A DNA stretch of 64,000 nucleotides from Arthrinium phaeospermum (lineage: Eukaryota > Ascomycota > Sordariomycetes > Amphisphaeriales > Apiosporaceae): positions 2,542,001 through 2,606,000 of the forward strand of contig QYRS01000008.1 in the NCBI GenBank assembly GCA_006503535.1, in the 5' to 3' direction. The first letter of the stretch is position 1. Each line of letters starts with the position of its first letter. This document shows, in pieces, positions 1 to 10,131 of this stretch. The notes beneath the pieces are model-generated. The model was given only the letters and a program-made list of their open reading frames with translations. It did no database searches and had not been told where the DNA came from. The position numbers and the translations under genes were made by a program.

Positions 1-2
1 GC

Positions 3-326
3 GGGGTCAAGTTGAATAACAGGCACCGCCAGCGTGGGCTAAACCAGCGCGGATACCTGAGCTTCGAGTCGCTGGACGACCTTGATGCCTTCGTCGCAGA
101 TGTAGACGAGTCGGCCTTCGACGGCCAAGTGTGGTCAGTACACTCACTGTACGATCCATCGGTGCAGCCGGCGCGTTCGCGTGAGGAGCATAAGCAAAAC
201 ATGATAGACGCATGGATGGCTATGAAAGAGACCAGACAACACCAAAAGCAGCAACTGCGAACGGAGATTGCCGAAGCTCGCGAAGAGGATAATGGCGATT
301 TCTTCAACGCCATGTTTGCATCCTAA
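3..326 (+). CDS. 3' end of an unrecognised gene (partial at window edge)
   Basis: The reading frame is open to the left edge of the window and stops at 324-326, so this is the last exon, or part of it, of a gene that begins outside. About 107 residues are visible. They are acidic and hydrophilic, with an E/Q/R-rich helical end (roughly the last 45 residues) that could be a coiled coil. I recognise no domain. The first in-frame TTG near base 12 is not a credible start, because the frame runs through it to the edge. Confidence 0.5.
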   Translation, partial: GVKLNNRHRQRGLNQRGYLSFESLDDLDAFVADVDESAFDGQVWSVHSLYDPSVQPARSREEHKQNMIDAWMAMKETRQHQKQQLRTEIAEAREEDNGDFFNAMFAS

Positions 327-1230
327 TCAGGTCGAGATCTAATATTTACGTAATTGCTGGGAGGAAATGGAGAGAAATGTATATTGTGTTAGAGGCTGTT
401 TGCAACCTGATTCAAACCAACTGGTTCAAGAAGGAAACAAGAAGTGGGAAAGAAAAATGCAGAAAGGAATAAAAAAAGAATTCATTCATAGACACGGTCT
501 CTTACAGGATTCGAACCTGCGAATTGCAATCTACGGAGCATGCCTCAGATATTAGATCCGGGCGGATGTGTGCTACTACCACTGAGTTACCAGACCGATT
601 TATTGAATGAAAGGCGCCTTCAAAGCATCTTTAAGGCAAGGCGAAGGCTAGTGCCAGGTTTGTGTCACATGTGTCATGACATCAGAGTCGTGGTATGTGG
701 TGTTGTGAAGGGGGGAAGGAGCGAGAGGGCGGGTGGGCCCAGGGTCGCAGTAGTCGACCGTTGATGAGAGGCCAGCAAGGAAGTCGCGACCACCAGTGGT
801 AATTGGTGGCAGTACCGAGGTATGCACGAGGAAACAGATGGCACGCCGGAGACAAATTGGAGTTGGTAATGTTGTCCGTCATTGGAGACCCAACTTGGGA
901 GTCTGGAGGGAAAGGGGGTTGACATGACCAAAGGTAGAATAGGTAGGCAAGCTTTGTTTTGCTTCCCGGTCTCTTTGACAGAGCTTAACTACAGTAACAA
1001 TAGTATTATGAAGTAAACTTGTGTGCCGTGTTCCCAAACAAAGAGGTTGAAAATGTGGCTTGTACAATGCCGATTTGTTCTCCTCCATAAGAACCGTCGA
1101 GGTCTCGACTCGACGGCCGGGCGACGCGAAACCTATCATTACCAACATACGGACCTCTGGCATTAATAAACACACCCAATCGATAGAAATACGCCGATTT
1201 GAGCCGCCCTTTCCCATCGACGTGCCCAAG
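327..1230. other. Intergenic stretch with a tRNA-like relic
   Basis: Only the tRNA-like element at 495-597 stands out. The rest is AT-richer spacer without a convincing ORF. Its right part is presumably the promoter and 5' leader of the gene starting at 1231. Confidence 0.5.
495..597 (-). other. tRNA-like sequence, probably a tRNA pseudogene or intron-bearing tRNA
   Basis: On the minus strand there is a D-arm-like segment with CTCAGTGGTAG. About 60 nt further on is a clean T arm (GCAGG-TTCGAAT-CCTGT). The outer five acceptor pairs (GGTCT with AGACC) can form, but the next two are mismatched. The D stem does not close properly and I could not settle an anticodon. The middle part is about 27 nt longer than in a normal tRNA, so an intron is possible. 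A covariance-model tRNA scan would decide between a real gene and a relic. Confidence 0.4.
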
Positions 1231-2385
1231 ATGGCAGACCTGTTCCAAATCCTCGGTGTCGCCCGCGACGCCGACTTCAACGCCATTCTAGCCGCCAAGA
1301 ACCGCCGGCTCCAGAACATCAACAATTCCGTGAAGGAGGCGGAGCGAGCCCAGGCGAGGAAAAAGGTCATGGATGCGTGGCGGGTCCTCGGATGCTGGGG
1401 CTCGCGCGAACGATACTTGAGACAGCTCCAGCAGGACAGCACGTTGGACGCCGCCCGCCAGCAGCAAGATGCGCAGTTCCAACAGGAGGCTGCGCAACTC
1501 GGGGGTGGCTTTCCATTTTCCAATCTACCGCTACAGGCATTCGGTCAGGCAGCAAAGCCAGCAATACCGCTGCCACCGGCAAATCAGCCAGGAGCAATAC
1601 CGGCGATACCAGCAGCACCGAAGAGGCCCGCACCAGGAAGACCAGCGGCACCGTCAAAGCGGCCGGCATCATCAGCACTAGCGATGCCCGCAAGACGGCC
1701 GACACCAGCACCACCAGCACTACCGGCAATAACGGCACTACCACCAGCACCAACCTTTGGTTATGTGCCCCAACCCATGGAAATGGATGAGCAACCCATG
1801 GAAATGGATGAACAACCCATGGAAATGGACGAGCCGGAGGTGCAGCGACCGCCGGCGCAATGGTTCAAGAACGTAGCCAAGCGTGCCCTCATGACGATCC
1901 GGGATTTGAGGCAGGACCTCAACCGGACTTACGACATGACCGACCGGAACCGCCGCAAGCTCATACTGGAATTCCGCAGCATGCCGAACATCGTGCAGGG
2001 ACTGAACGTGGACTTCGCCATCATCATCGAGGCCTGCGACATCCTCTTGCTCAAAGTCATCGAGCTGGAGGACTACTGCCGCCCCGCCGCCGTGGCCGCC
2101 GTCCGCGACGACTGGGACCACCGCAATAGCATCCTGGCCCGGCTGCCGGCGGCGCGCGACCTCGCGTTCCGGTTTTCCAGCCACGCGGCGGCGCTGGACT
2201 GGGTGGTGCGGGAGCTGCTGGGCGAGAAGGGCAACAACGACCGGGCGCGCGAGGACGAGCTGCTGAACGACCTGGGCGTGATCTTGGCGCAATGGCGCCA
2301 AGTGGTCAACACCTTCTTCCAAGGGGGCCGGCCGACGCTGCTCCAGATGGCCCTGGCGATGGGGTTGCAGAACACTCGAGAATAG
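1231..2385 (+). CDS. J-like domain protein with Pro/Ala-rich linker and helical C-terminus
   Basis: Single-exon gene, 384 aa from the first in-frame ATG; the frame runs open upstream but without another ATG. Residues 1-70 read like a DnaJ domain (MADLFQILGV at the start, then a basic helix and an R/Y-rich end). The His-Pro-Asp motif needed to stimulate Hsp70 is absent: KNRRLQNINN stands where it should be. Residues about 100-180 are low-complexity Pro/Ala with scattered Lys/Arg. Residues 181-201 are three copies of QPMEMDE. The last 170 residues look like a folded, mostly helical domain I do not recognise. A J-like protein without HPD cannot be assumed to be a co-chaperone. Confidence is high for the ORF and low for function. 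Confidence 0.75.
   Translation: MADLFQILGVARDADFNAILAAKNRRLQNINNSVKEAERAQARKKVMDAWRVLGCWGSRERYLRQLQQDSTLDAARQQQDAQFQQEAAQLGGGFPFSNLPLQAFGQAAKPAIPLPPANQPGAIPAIPAAPKRPAPGRPAAPSKRPASSALAMPARRPTPAPPALPAITALPPAPTFGYVPQPMEMDEQPMEMDEQPMEMDEPEVQRPPAQWFKNVAKRALMTIRDLRQDLNRTYDMTDRNRRKLILEFRSMPNIVQGLNVDFAIIIEACDILLLKVIELEDYCRPAAVAAVRDDWDHRNSILARLPAARDLAFRFSSHAAALDWVVRELLGEKGNNDRAREDELLNDLGVILAQWRQVVNTFFQGGRPTLLQMALAMGLQNTRE
1771..1833 (+). repeat. 21-bp tandem repeat, three copies, in frame
   Basis: Three adjacent 21-bp units (1771-1791, 1792-1812, 1813-1833) differ at only a few bases. Each encodes QPMEMDE. The unit length is a multiple of three, so copy-number change would keep the reading frame. Confidence 0.9.
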
Positions 2386-3388
2386 AATAGGGGATGGGCG
2401 GTCAATTGATTAAAGCCTGCAGGAACCTATTTTTGGGTACGAGGTACCACGTATGTTGTATGGGACCCCGTATGGCTACGGGCACGTCCTTTCGCACCTT
2501 GACCGCCTAGGCTTGGCTTGGTTGGGCATCGGAATAAGGAGCCGAGGCCCTCAATTCTTCGATGCATGAAAGCAATGTATATTGTCCGTCTCCAGTTGAG
2601 GGCCATTTGATATGGCCTCATTCCCATGGTTTCAAGGCTGCCTATGTATCCAGAGAGACGTCGTTCGGCTTGTTTTTGTCCCCGTGGCCAAACAAGGAAC
2701 AGAGCCCATGAACAGGAATGCTGGCAGAATTCGGGGGCCTCGGGGCACCCGGCCTTGTTCATGCACCCACTCAACCCACTGGCATCCACTGCAAGAATTG
2801 CCGGCCCGGGGGTTGTTCCGCCCCTCAGCGCAGTCCAAGATTCGCGATTCTTGGCGATGCAATGCTTCTGGCAATGCGAGAGGCGCACGGCCCAGTTGCG
2901 CTGCGGCGGAGTCCGTCTCCCCATTGAAAGCCCCAATTTTGGGCCCTGGACTCAATTGGAGCGCTCATTTGGCCAGCAATGCGACCTCGTATTCCCTTTG
3001 CCAATGCGACAGGTTCGGAGGAGCTAGGCGTCCATGGACCACGGCTTAACGGCTTTACCCAGCCAAAGTGGAAACGATCGTCACTGCCGGGCGCTCGGAT
3101 GACGTTGCGAGAGGCTGAGCCGTCCGAACGTTGTTGTTGCTGTTGATTGCTGGAACCATCCCATCTCCATCCCGACTCCATCTGCCATCCCAATTGAATT
3201 CTGGGCCCGTCGCCTGATCTCAACTCAATATTTAAATCCAACGACCGCCGGCTGTTAGTTCTCGCTTTTTGTTCCTACTCACCACCGGCAATATCACATC
3301 CACGATATCTACCATCCATTCGTTCCCAACACTCATAAACGACTCAGAATAATAATTCTTTAATTCAACCCCCAACCAACCAATCAAA
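2386..3388. other. Intergenic region, promoter of the downstream secreted-protein gene
   Basis: No ORF here has fungal-like coding character; the overlapping ORFs in several frames look incidental. The last 160 bases hold an AT-rich TATA-like box at 3229-3237. Confidence 0.5.
3229..3237 (+). promoter_or_regulatory. TATA-like box
   Basis: TATTTAAAT lies about 150 bp upstream of the ATG at 3389, in a CT-rich leader typical of well-expressed fungal genes. Confidence 0.45.
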
Positions 3389-3928
3389 ATGCGTGCCTCC
3401 ACCATCTTCGCCACCCTCGCGGCCACCGCTGCCGCCACCCCCGTCGCCATCCGCGCCGCCGACTACCAGTGGGACGTCACCGAGTGGGACGGCGGCTGCG
3501 ACAACGTCGGCTGCGACTACAAGTTCAACATCGCCGGCGCCGCCACCAGCGACTACCCGGCCCGCCCGGCCTTCAAGGCCACCTGCACCGGCCGCTCCGT
3601 CGACGCCCAGATCGCGACCGAGTACACCGACTGCAAGGTCGAGGGCGACGTCAAGGGCAGCCTGGTCTCCAAGCTCAACAAGCCCGAGCAGCTCCTCGGC
3701 TCGCGCACCGTCATCCCCCTCCAGGTCTCCTTCCAGTTCGCCGACCTGAACCAGGAGTATGTTGCTTCTTCCCCTTCTGATCCCCAAAATAAGAACGCGC
3801 CTGCTAACAGCCCCGCCAGCAACACCTACTGGAACTACACCGGCCACGCCAACACCTCGATGAACCGTGGCGGCGAGCCTCCCCTGAGCTTCACCATCCT
3901 CCCCAAGGAGTCCTTCGGCATTGCCTAA
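3389..3928 (+). CDS. Small secreted four-cysteine protein
   Basis: Two exons, 3389-3756 and 3820-3928, giving 158 aa. The intron (3757-3819) starts GTATGT, carries GCTAAC as branch point and ends CCAG. It is 63 nt long with no in-frame stop, so retention would add 21 residues without breaking the frame. Residues 1-17 or so form a signal peptide (MRASTIFATLAATAAA). The mature part has four cysteines (C37, C42, C66, C82) and a beta-rich look. The pattern recalls small fungal Alt a 1-like secreted proteins, but that is only a guess. Third positions are strongly GC-rich, suggesting high expression. Likely secreted; function unknown. Confidence 0.85.
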   Translation: MRASTIFATLAATAAATPVAIRAADYQWDVTEWDGGCDNVGCDYKFNIAGAATSDYPARPAFKATCTGRSVDAQIATEYTDCKVEGDVKGSLVSKLNKPEQLLGSRTVIPLQVSFQFADLNQEYVASSPSDPQNKNAPANSPASNTYWNYTGHANTSMNRGGEPPLSFTILPKESFGIA

Positions 3929-5232
3929 ATGTCGCGACAGCGACTACTCGACCGAGGGCCCCAGGGAGGACGCTGATGATGATGGAAACGGTTGGGACTG
4001 TGTACATGGTTCCTTCTCTAATGTAATTACTCCGTAACGAAATCTGCACATAGCGTCTTATTATATATCACCTGAGTCACATAATTGCTTGGTCTTCTTT
4101 TTTTTTCTTTGATGATGTGTTGCTATAAATAGCTTGTTCCTCGATTGCCTGCCCCGATGGCCCCGTCGAGTGAGCAGCAGGGCGGGTCGATGATGGGCAC
4201 CCCTCCGCGAACCGATCGTGATTTGCGCATGTGACATGGGTGTGGTTTTCGTTAGTCTCCGGCCGATTATTGCCGGATTGGAATAAGTCAAAATGGTCCA
4301 CACGTAGATCGGCGCGGTGTGGTTCTGCCTGTGCACTCAGGCATCCTTATGTAAAGCAGGGCTGGGACGGAATGGCATAAGATCAAAGCGGCATTTAGAT
4401 TTATGTTTGCGTGAGAGCAGTAAAGGTCTTTTATCCCTCGCCGGCCCAAGTACATCATCGCGGGGTTGTGAATGCCGGGCATTTATGTTGCACAAGTAAT
4501 GCCCAGGATGCATATTGCTTTGTATCTTTGTGCACTTCCGAAGCGCTTGTTGACCCCCTATTATGTCGAGATATGTCCCAAGGTCACACCAACGAGCTTG
4601 GAAAACCGCTGAGGATGTTGGGGCTCGGCGTCTAGCACACGCCTGCGCGTCATTGGTGTTACTTTCTCGTGCGTAAGCGAGGAGTGCCTAAGTAAATGGT
4701 CTGCCTGCATTGGGCGAGGAGCCCGGGCGCGCCGCCGAGGGCGGTGGGGTACGAGCCCGCCCCCCTGGAACTACCGCCTACGCGGCGCTGTGCCACCAAG
4801 CCGGGCGGCGGGGGACGGCGGGCGTTTGCTTACCTACTTACTTTCCTGAAGTACATAAGGTACAACTTCCGGAGTAACTCCGGCAGAAGGACCGGACGTG
4901 CCGTTATAAGTCCCAATAGCAGGCAAATCCCACGTCTAAGGGTTCAGAGGGTCCCTGCTAAGCGACGGCCCCGGTCGCATTGCACAACAGCACACCCTGG
5001 ACTCCGAAGGCTTCTCGGCGTGTCTCGGGGGTTGGCCCCGGACGCAGCTAAGTACCATTGCACATCACCTGGGAACACTGTAGTCGTTAATTTTTGGATT
5101 TGGATTTTTTTCTTTCTTTTTTTAGTACACATGCCATTGCACATCGGGGAACGTCTGTAGCAGTCAATTCTTTTTGCTGGTGTTCTTTTGCTTTCCTGGT
5201 TTGGTTGACAGTGTGCATGATCAAAGACGGAT

Positions 5233-5310
5233 GCTCGTGGTGAGATTCGAACTGGTGTGCTGTACGTTGCCTTTCTGGTCATCTGGCTTAGTGGTAGGTT
5301 GTGCGAAATC
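5233..5310. repeat. Dispersed repeat with tRNA-like boxes, copy 1
   Basis: GAGATTCGAACTG (the reverse complement of a T-arm) is followed about 45 bases later by GGCTTAGTGGTAGG (a D-arm-like string in the forward sense). The copy at 6118-6192 shares the same order of blocks at roughly three quarters identity by eye. The two boxes point in opposite senses, so neither copy can be a working tRNA gene. Confidence 0.5.
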
Positions 5311-6004
5311 TGCAATAGGTTGTCCAGTTTCGAGGCAGGTCACAGCTGGTCTGGATCAGGCGCCTGGCTGTGACAGTGTAGGTGCTCAACAGCGCACACG
5401 CTTGCACATCTTTTCCGTGACCCTTCGCCCGGCGCCCCCAGCTTTTCAACATACCTAGGCATGGCAAATATCTGCGTTATCAATGTCAAGCCTGATAAGC
5501 ACGCGACTTTGAGCTAAAGCTACGCGTATAGGCAGACGCGCCATAACAGCTTTGGCAATGGGCAAGCACCCACGACAACAAATGGCCACGAACGCCAACG
5601 GGCAGACGCGTCAACACCACGCAAACATCATGACAACGGGTTGACCATGACCACGGCCGGTTAATTGCCGGCTCATCTACCACAAATCTACCGAGACCTA
5701 TATCAATCCTAATAACACCTAGTTTTTCTGCCTAGGGTCCTCCAGAACGTAGCTCTCGCAACCACACATCGGTATGTTTCGAAAGAAGAATCGATTCATA
5801 CCAGCCAAGCGGCTTCAACAATGAAACAAACACACTCACCGTCATAAGTAAAGATGTGTGGCGGCCGACTACCGCCTCGGGACCCCAAGACAGTCTTGCG
5901 CCGTCTGAAGCCATCGAGTCCCTCTGGCTTCGCTATAGACACCGATCAGTACTGGGGATTCGTCTCTGGGAACGCCGGCAGCGACTCTTTTTTTTTCACC
6001 CCTT

Positions 6005-6088
6005 TTTTTGCGTCCTTGCGTCCCTGAGGATTGGACGTGTCGGCGGTCAGCTTTTTGCGTTTCTGCGTCCTTGAGTGTTGGACGTGTC
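6005..6088 (+). repeat. 37-bp imperfect direct repeat
   Basis: Copies at 6005-6041 and 6052-6088 both begin TTTTTGCGT and end TTGGACGTGTC, with a 10-bp spacer. Most internal positions match. Confidence 0.75.
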
Positions 6089-6117
6089 TTGGGCCAAGTT
6101 TGGAAATTGGAAAAACG

Positions 6118-6192
6118 GGTGCTCTGGGGGAGATTCGAACTGCTGTGCTTGGACGTGGTTTTCCGGTCGTGTGGTTCAGTGGTATGTTGTGT
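6118..6192. repeat. Dispersed repeat with tRNA-like boxes, copy 2
   Basis: Partner of 5233-5310: GAGATTCGAACTG, then GGTTCAGTGGTATG at the same spacing. No target-site duplication or polyA tail was recognised, so its origin (tRNA-derived element or chance duplication) is open. Confidence 0.5.
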
Positions 6193-6988
6193 GGTTTTGA
6201 TTTGAAAGGCATTGATGGGTTGTCGCGAGAGGGTGTTGTCGCGAGAAGGTGTTGACGCGCCTCCCGGGTTTGGCCTCCCTTTTCGGTTTGACAACGCGTG
6301 GGCACGCACCCCTCTAGGCAACAACCTGTACACAGAAGAAACTGCTGCTGCCTCAAGTCCACCTTCTGTATTTCTGACCTCTTTCTTATCCATCTATCTA
6401 TCGAATTCTTTTGCCCTTCGCTTTCTCCCTGCTCGTCACACTATTGCCCATTCTCAGCCTGTAGCACCCGTGGTCACCCCGCTTCAATCACCTAACGCTA
6501 CTACTTAGCAATGACCTGGTTAACCAATATTGGATGCAAGAAGCTTTGGGAAGGCGAGATGGGGACACCGTAAGGAGCACAGCCAGTATTATTCAAGACA
6601 AAGCAACGGCTAGCAGTCCAGTCCAGCCGCTCGACTGGCGGTGACTTCCTGCCGAGTGATTTAAGTGCGGATTCCAAGGGGCCTCTGTTTATTTATCTGC
6701 CTAGTCACGTGAAATTTAACTTGCCTTCGTAATTTCGGAGAGAAAGCAGGTAATCTAGCCTCGACCAAAAATATCGTCTAATAGGAGACTACGGAACAAG
6801 GACTTTAATAAAAGATAAAACAGAGAAGATAAACACGATCCACACACTGCTAACTATTTATAAGTACATAAATAATATTCGACAGTGACTAAATCCCTAA
6901 GTAGTGCGTTTCTAGGGCCGACTAATAAATAGGTTCCTCCGTTAATTGTCTACTGTATTTAAGTCCGAATCAATACCCCATTCTCAAC

Positions 6989-7510
6989 CTAGGGGTTATA
7001 GACGAGCCTAGGAGTGATTGCGCTATCTTGCAAAAGCTTAGCAATGTCAACATGCCCGTTTTTGTAAGCAGCCCGGAGAGCACTGTTGTAATACATCCCA
7101 CCTTTTGCATCAACGTGTGCACCGTCTTCGAGTAGCATTTGAACGATCTCTTTATACCCTTCCGCTGAAGCAACCCGGAGAGCATTGCCGTAGTATACGC
7201 CTCGCATGTTGGCGCCTGCGCCCTTCTTGACCAGCATTTGAACGATCTCTTTATACCCTCGCAATGAAGCAGCCTGGAGAGCACTACCGTAGTATCCACC
7301 TCGTATCTTAATATCTACATCCTTAAGCAGCGTCCGAACGAGCTCTTTAAGCCCAAGGTTAGCGACTATGGAAAGTAAAGCCCCCTCCATAATATATTGA
7401 GGATTAAAAACACTTCGGCTGAAGACATTATTTATTGTATTCCAGTGGGAAAGCCGGGGATCAGCAAGAAATTCATCTTGAGGCAAAGTTTCGGCAGCAT
7501 TATCTGCGTG
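6989..7510 (-). pseudogene. Ankyrin-repeat tail cut off by an in-frame stop from the NACHT receptor
   Basis: After the TAG at 7511-7513 the same frame stays open for 173 codons. It first reads HADNAAETLPQDEF, the expected continuation of a NACHT receptor. It then gives three or four ankyrin repeats of about 33 residues (GYKEIVQMLVKKGA, GYKEIVQMLLEDGA, GHVDIAKLLQDSA) and ends at 6989. No intron signals surround the stop. This part is lost unless the stop is read through, edited or allele-specific. Two of the repeats are nearly identical, which suggests recent repeat duplication. Confidence 0.7.
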
Positions 7511-10131
7511 CTACATCATATTTGCAGCGGCGTATTCGAGGAATGGAAACCCTGCATCGAGGTTTCTTAGCAACGCTCTCCGTTTGTCTTGTTCTATTTT
7601 GGCGATATCCATATCCGCAGGCAAAAGTTCCTGGACTTCCGGTTGCGAGCAAATATCCACTTGCACATACGCGAAGCAGCACCGCTTTAGCTGATCATGA
7701 CTCTCAGCCCGCAGATCGTTGATGCCGGGCCATAAATCTTTCCATCCGCCGTCCTTTAATAAGAAATCATTCACAGACTCATGAATGAATTGAACCGTTG
7801 GCTCCGTTGACTTCGTGAGTTCTGCAAGCCCCTTTGACGAGCTAGAAATGAATCGGTCCATCATCTCCGGGGTTATCTCTCCTGGGTCCCATGGACCAAA
7901 GGCCTCCAGGTTGTCCTTTTCGAGACCTGCGACAAGAGCAAAGTAAAACTCTTCGCGGATCAGAGGCCGCTCTGAAAAGAGTATCCACTGTATGCAAAGC
8001 AGCAGATCGTCGAGGTTTTGAGAGTCTCGCCTTAGTATATCCCTGAACAGGGCACTAAGTCCTTCGGGGATATCTTCCAGTCGTCTTTTAACTGCGAAGA
8101 CTCGGCCATTGCGAAACTCCTTATTCAGGATGTTCACGACTAGAACAATCCATAGGAAGACGCCATTTGCCTTTTGAAGGACCTTGGCCCGTATCTCATC
8201 CACGATCTTTCCTTCTCCGGCCCGTAGCTTGCTCTGAACGTAGCTGTCCAGATCCTGAGAATGGCCACTCTGATCTTCTAGAATGAGGCGGAGTGCCTTT
8301 TGAACTTCGACATGAGGATAGTGTCGGCTGGAAAAGCAGATCAACAGCTTTTGGTCGTGGCCAACCGCACGTTGTGTGAGATCCTCGAAGAAGAACACCA
8401 TTTCTTGGATCTGATCGGCATCGCACTCATCAAGCGCGTCGATGAAACACATGACTGGCCGTTGACCAAGTAATGCCATTGTGGCTGCGAGGGTGTCCTG
8501 TAGGATATCGAGCGTCCATATTGGGGGGTTGGACGGGAGTCTTGGGAATATATCCGAATCATCAAAGACGACCTGCAAGTCAGGCATGGCTTGTAGCATC
8601 TGGTACAGCAGGGAGCGATGCATTCCTGTCGTTGATTTCTCCAAGTCCGTGCCTCTGGCGTTGAAGAAGAAAGAGAGACAAATGTCCTCCTCGCTCGCCT
8701 GCCTCCTGAGCCGTTCGTAAGCAGCCTTCATCAGTGTGGACTTTCCGGCTCCTGGTTTCCCGGCAATGTGCAAAAAGCCATTGTGGTCCGCAAGTTTGCT
8801 TGGATCCAGCCAGTCCAGGTAGGTAGGATGGGATGATAGCCACCCGCACGTTGCAGTGTGGGCTTTCTCGATGGTCGAGCGTCTTGTGTCCATATTCCCA
8901 AACTTCAGAGACTCCATATAATTTGTCCGTCGCTTTTCCCGTCGCTCTTCGGGTGAGAGGGATACTACGCACGTTAGAACCTATTGATTAGAGAACCGCA
9001 GATGCGATGTCGTGAAACACTGCGCTGGTGTTATGGAGACCGTGCTGGAGGGGAACACGTACATCCCGAATTGTTTTCATCCGATTCCAGCGTCCGTTCT
9101 ACTGATATCGGCTCTATCACAGACAATAACTCCTTTGCGTATGCTGCGCTGACACCAGCGGCATAAGTCTGCCACTTCTTGTTCTTATGCGAGTCCGCGT
9201 AGTCGCAAATGCCACGAATGACCAAGGGTTGGAAACTGTCGGTCAGTCCGGCTGCTTCCATCTCGAAGCAGCAGGCCCCTATATCTCGTGCAATTTTATC
9301 TCTCTCGGTAGAGCTCTTCACCACATGGTTGCCCGATGCAATAATCCCGTAATGGATCCGTGGCTCATTCGTGATGCGATCCAGCCTCTGCTCGAGTTGT
9401 GTCTTGTCGCAAAGCTCGCAGTCAAGTATCGCTGACTCGTGGTCGCAATCGCTTTTGAACAGAAGGTCGTTCAGACCATCACGACAGGTATACGGTGTCA
9501 TGTGTGCGTTGTGTTCTCGAAGCTCATCCAAATAGGTCGTCAGCTTGCTTCGCCTCGTTTCGTGTTCTGCCCGTAGCTTGGTGAGGGCTGTTCGAAGGGA
9601 CTGCGAAGGGCGGATTGGTATACTCGTTCGGATGAAGACATTCTCATCAAGCTTCTTCCCTAAGTCTGATTGGATAACCTGATTGCCAACCACAACGTCA
9701 CCCAGTCGGACGTCAGTCAAGCCCGGGGCGCCAGCCCCAACGCCGACCAACAAATATGACTTGATAGCGGGAAATGACCGGTGCATATTGTTAGCGACTG
9801 TAGCTGCGTTGTTCGTTCCGTAACCATCTGTTGGAAGTCCCGCAACCACTACGTTGTGCCGGAAGATGCTGCCAAGGACATAGGCGTTGCTATCATCGGC
9901 GACTCTAGGTAGGCTTTCGTGGATGTCGGTAAGCATAGCCTCAGCTGCCGCCATCTCTATGTGCAATGCACAAACCCAACCGATCGTATAGTCATTGCGT
10001 GTGTGACGTCGAGCCACCGACTCGTTCGTCGTCACGTATCCATCGTGTCTTCGCCATTTCGAGGCACCGCCGGAGGGAGGAATGGTCTCGGTGTCGTCTC
10101 GGGGCTGCTTCGTCGCATTGGTTTCGTTCAT
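7511..10131 (-). CDS. NOD-like receptor: nucleoside phosphorylase domain plus NACHT, ankyrin tail interrupted
   Basis: Exon 1 is 9063-10131 and exon 2 is 7511-8964. The intron 8965-9062 begins GTACGT and ends GCGTAG. The product is 840 aa up to the TAG at 7511-7513. Residues about 45-345 are a PNP/UDP phosphorylase-type domain (LLVGVGAGAP, GDVVVG, FEMEAAG, VIRGICDYAD). The NACHT domain follows, with P-loop AGKPGAGKST near residue 425 and Walker B CFIDALDEC near 525. The ankyrin repeats continue in frame beyond the stop. Known fungal receptors of this build act in self/non-self recognition and cell death: repeats sense, NACHT oligomerises, the N-terminal domain executes. The domain calls are firm. 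Whether the shortened protein works is unknown. Confidence 0.8.

Larger units (their letters stand above)
3929..6988. other. Gene-poor 3-kb region with degenerate repeats
   Basis: I find no supportable gene. The region holds two related tRNA-like repeat copies (5233-5310, 6118-6192), a 37-bp direct repeat (6005-6041 / 6052-6088), homopolymer T runs and, from about 6700, AT-rich sequence next to the 3' end of the ankyrin reading frame. The small ORFs are short and overlap in both strands. Confidence 0.5.

Noticed and set aside
1738..2322. 194-codon minus-strand ORF
   Set aside because: Antisense shadow of the J-like gene; His/Val/Leu-rich composition reflects the GC-rich coding strand opposite.
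5233..5310. A working tRNA gene
   Set aside because: The T-arm and D-arm strings are in opposite orientations and no acceptor stem forms.
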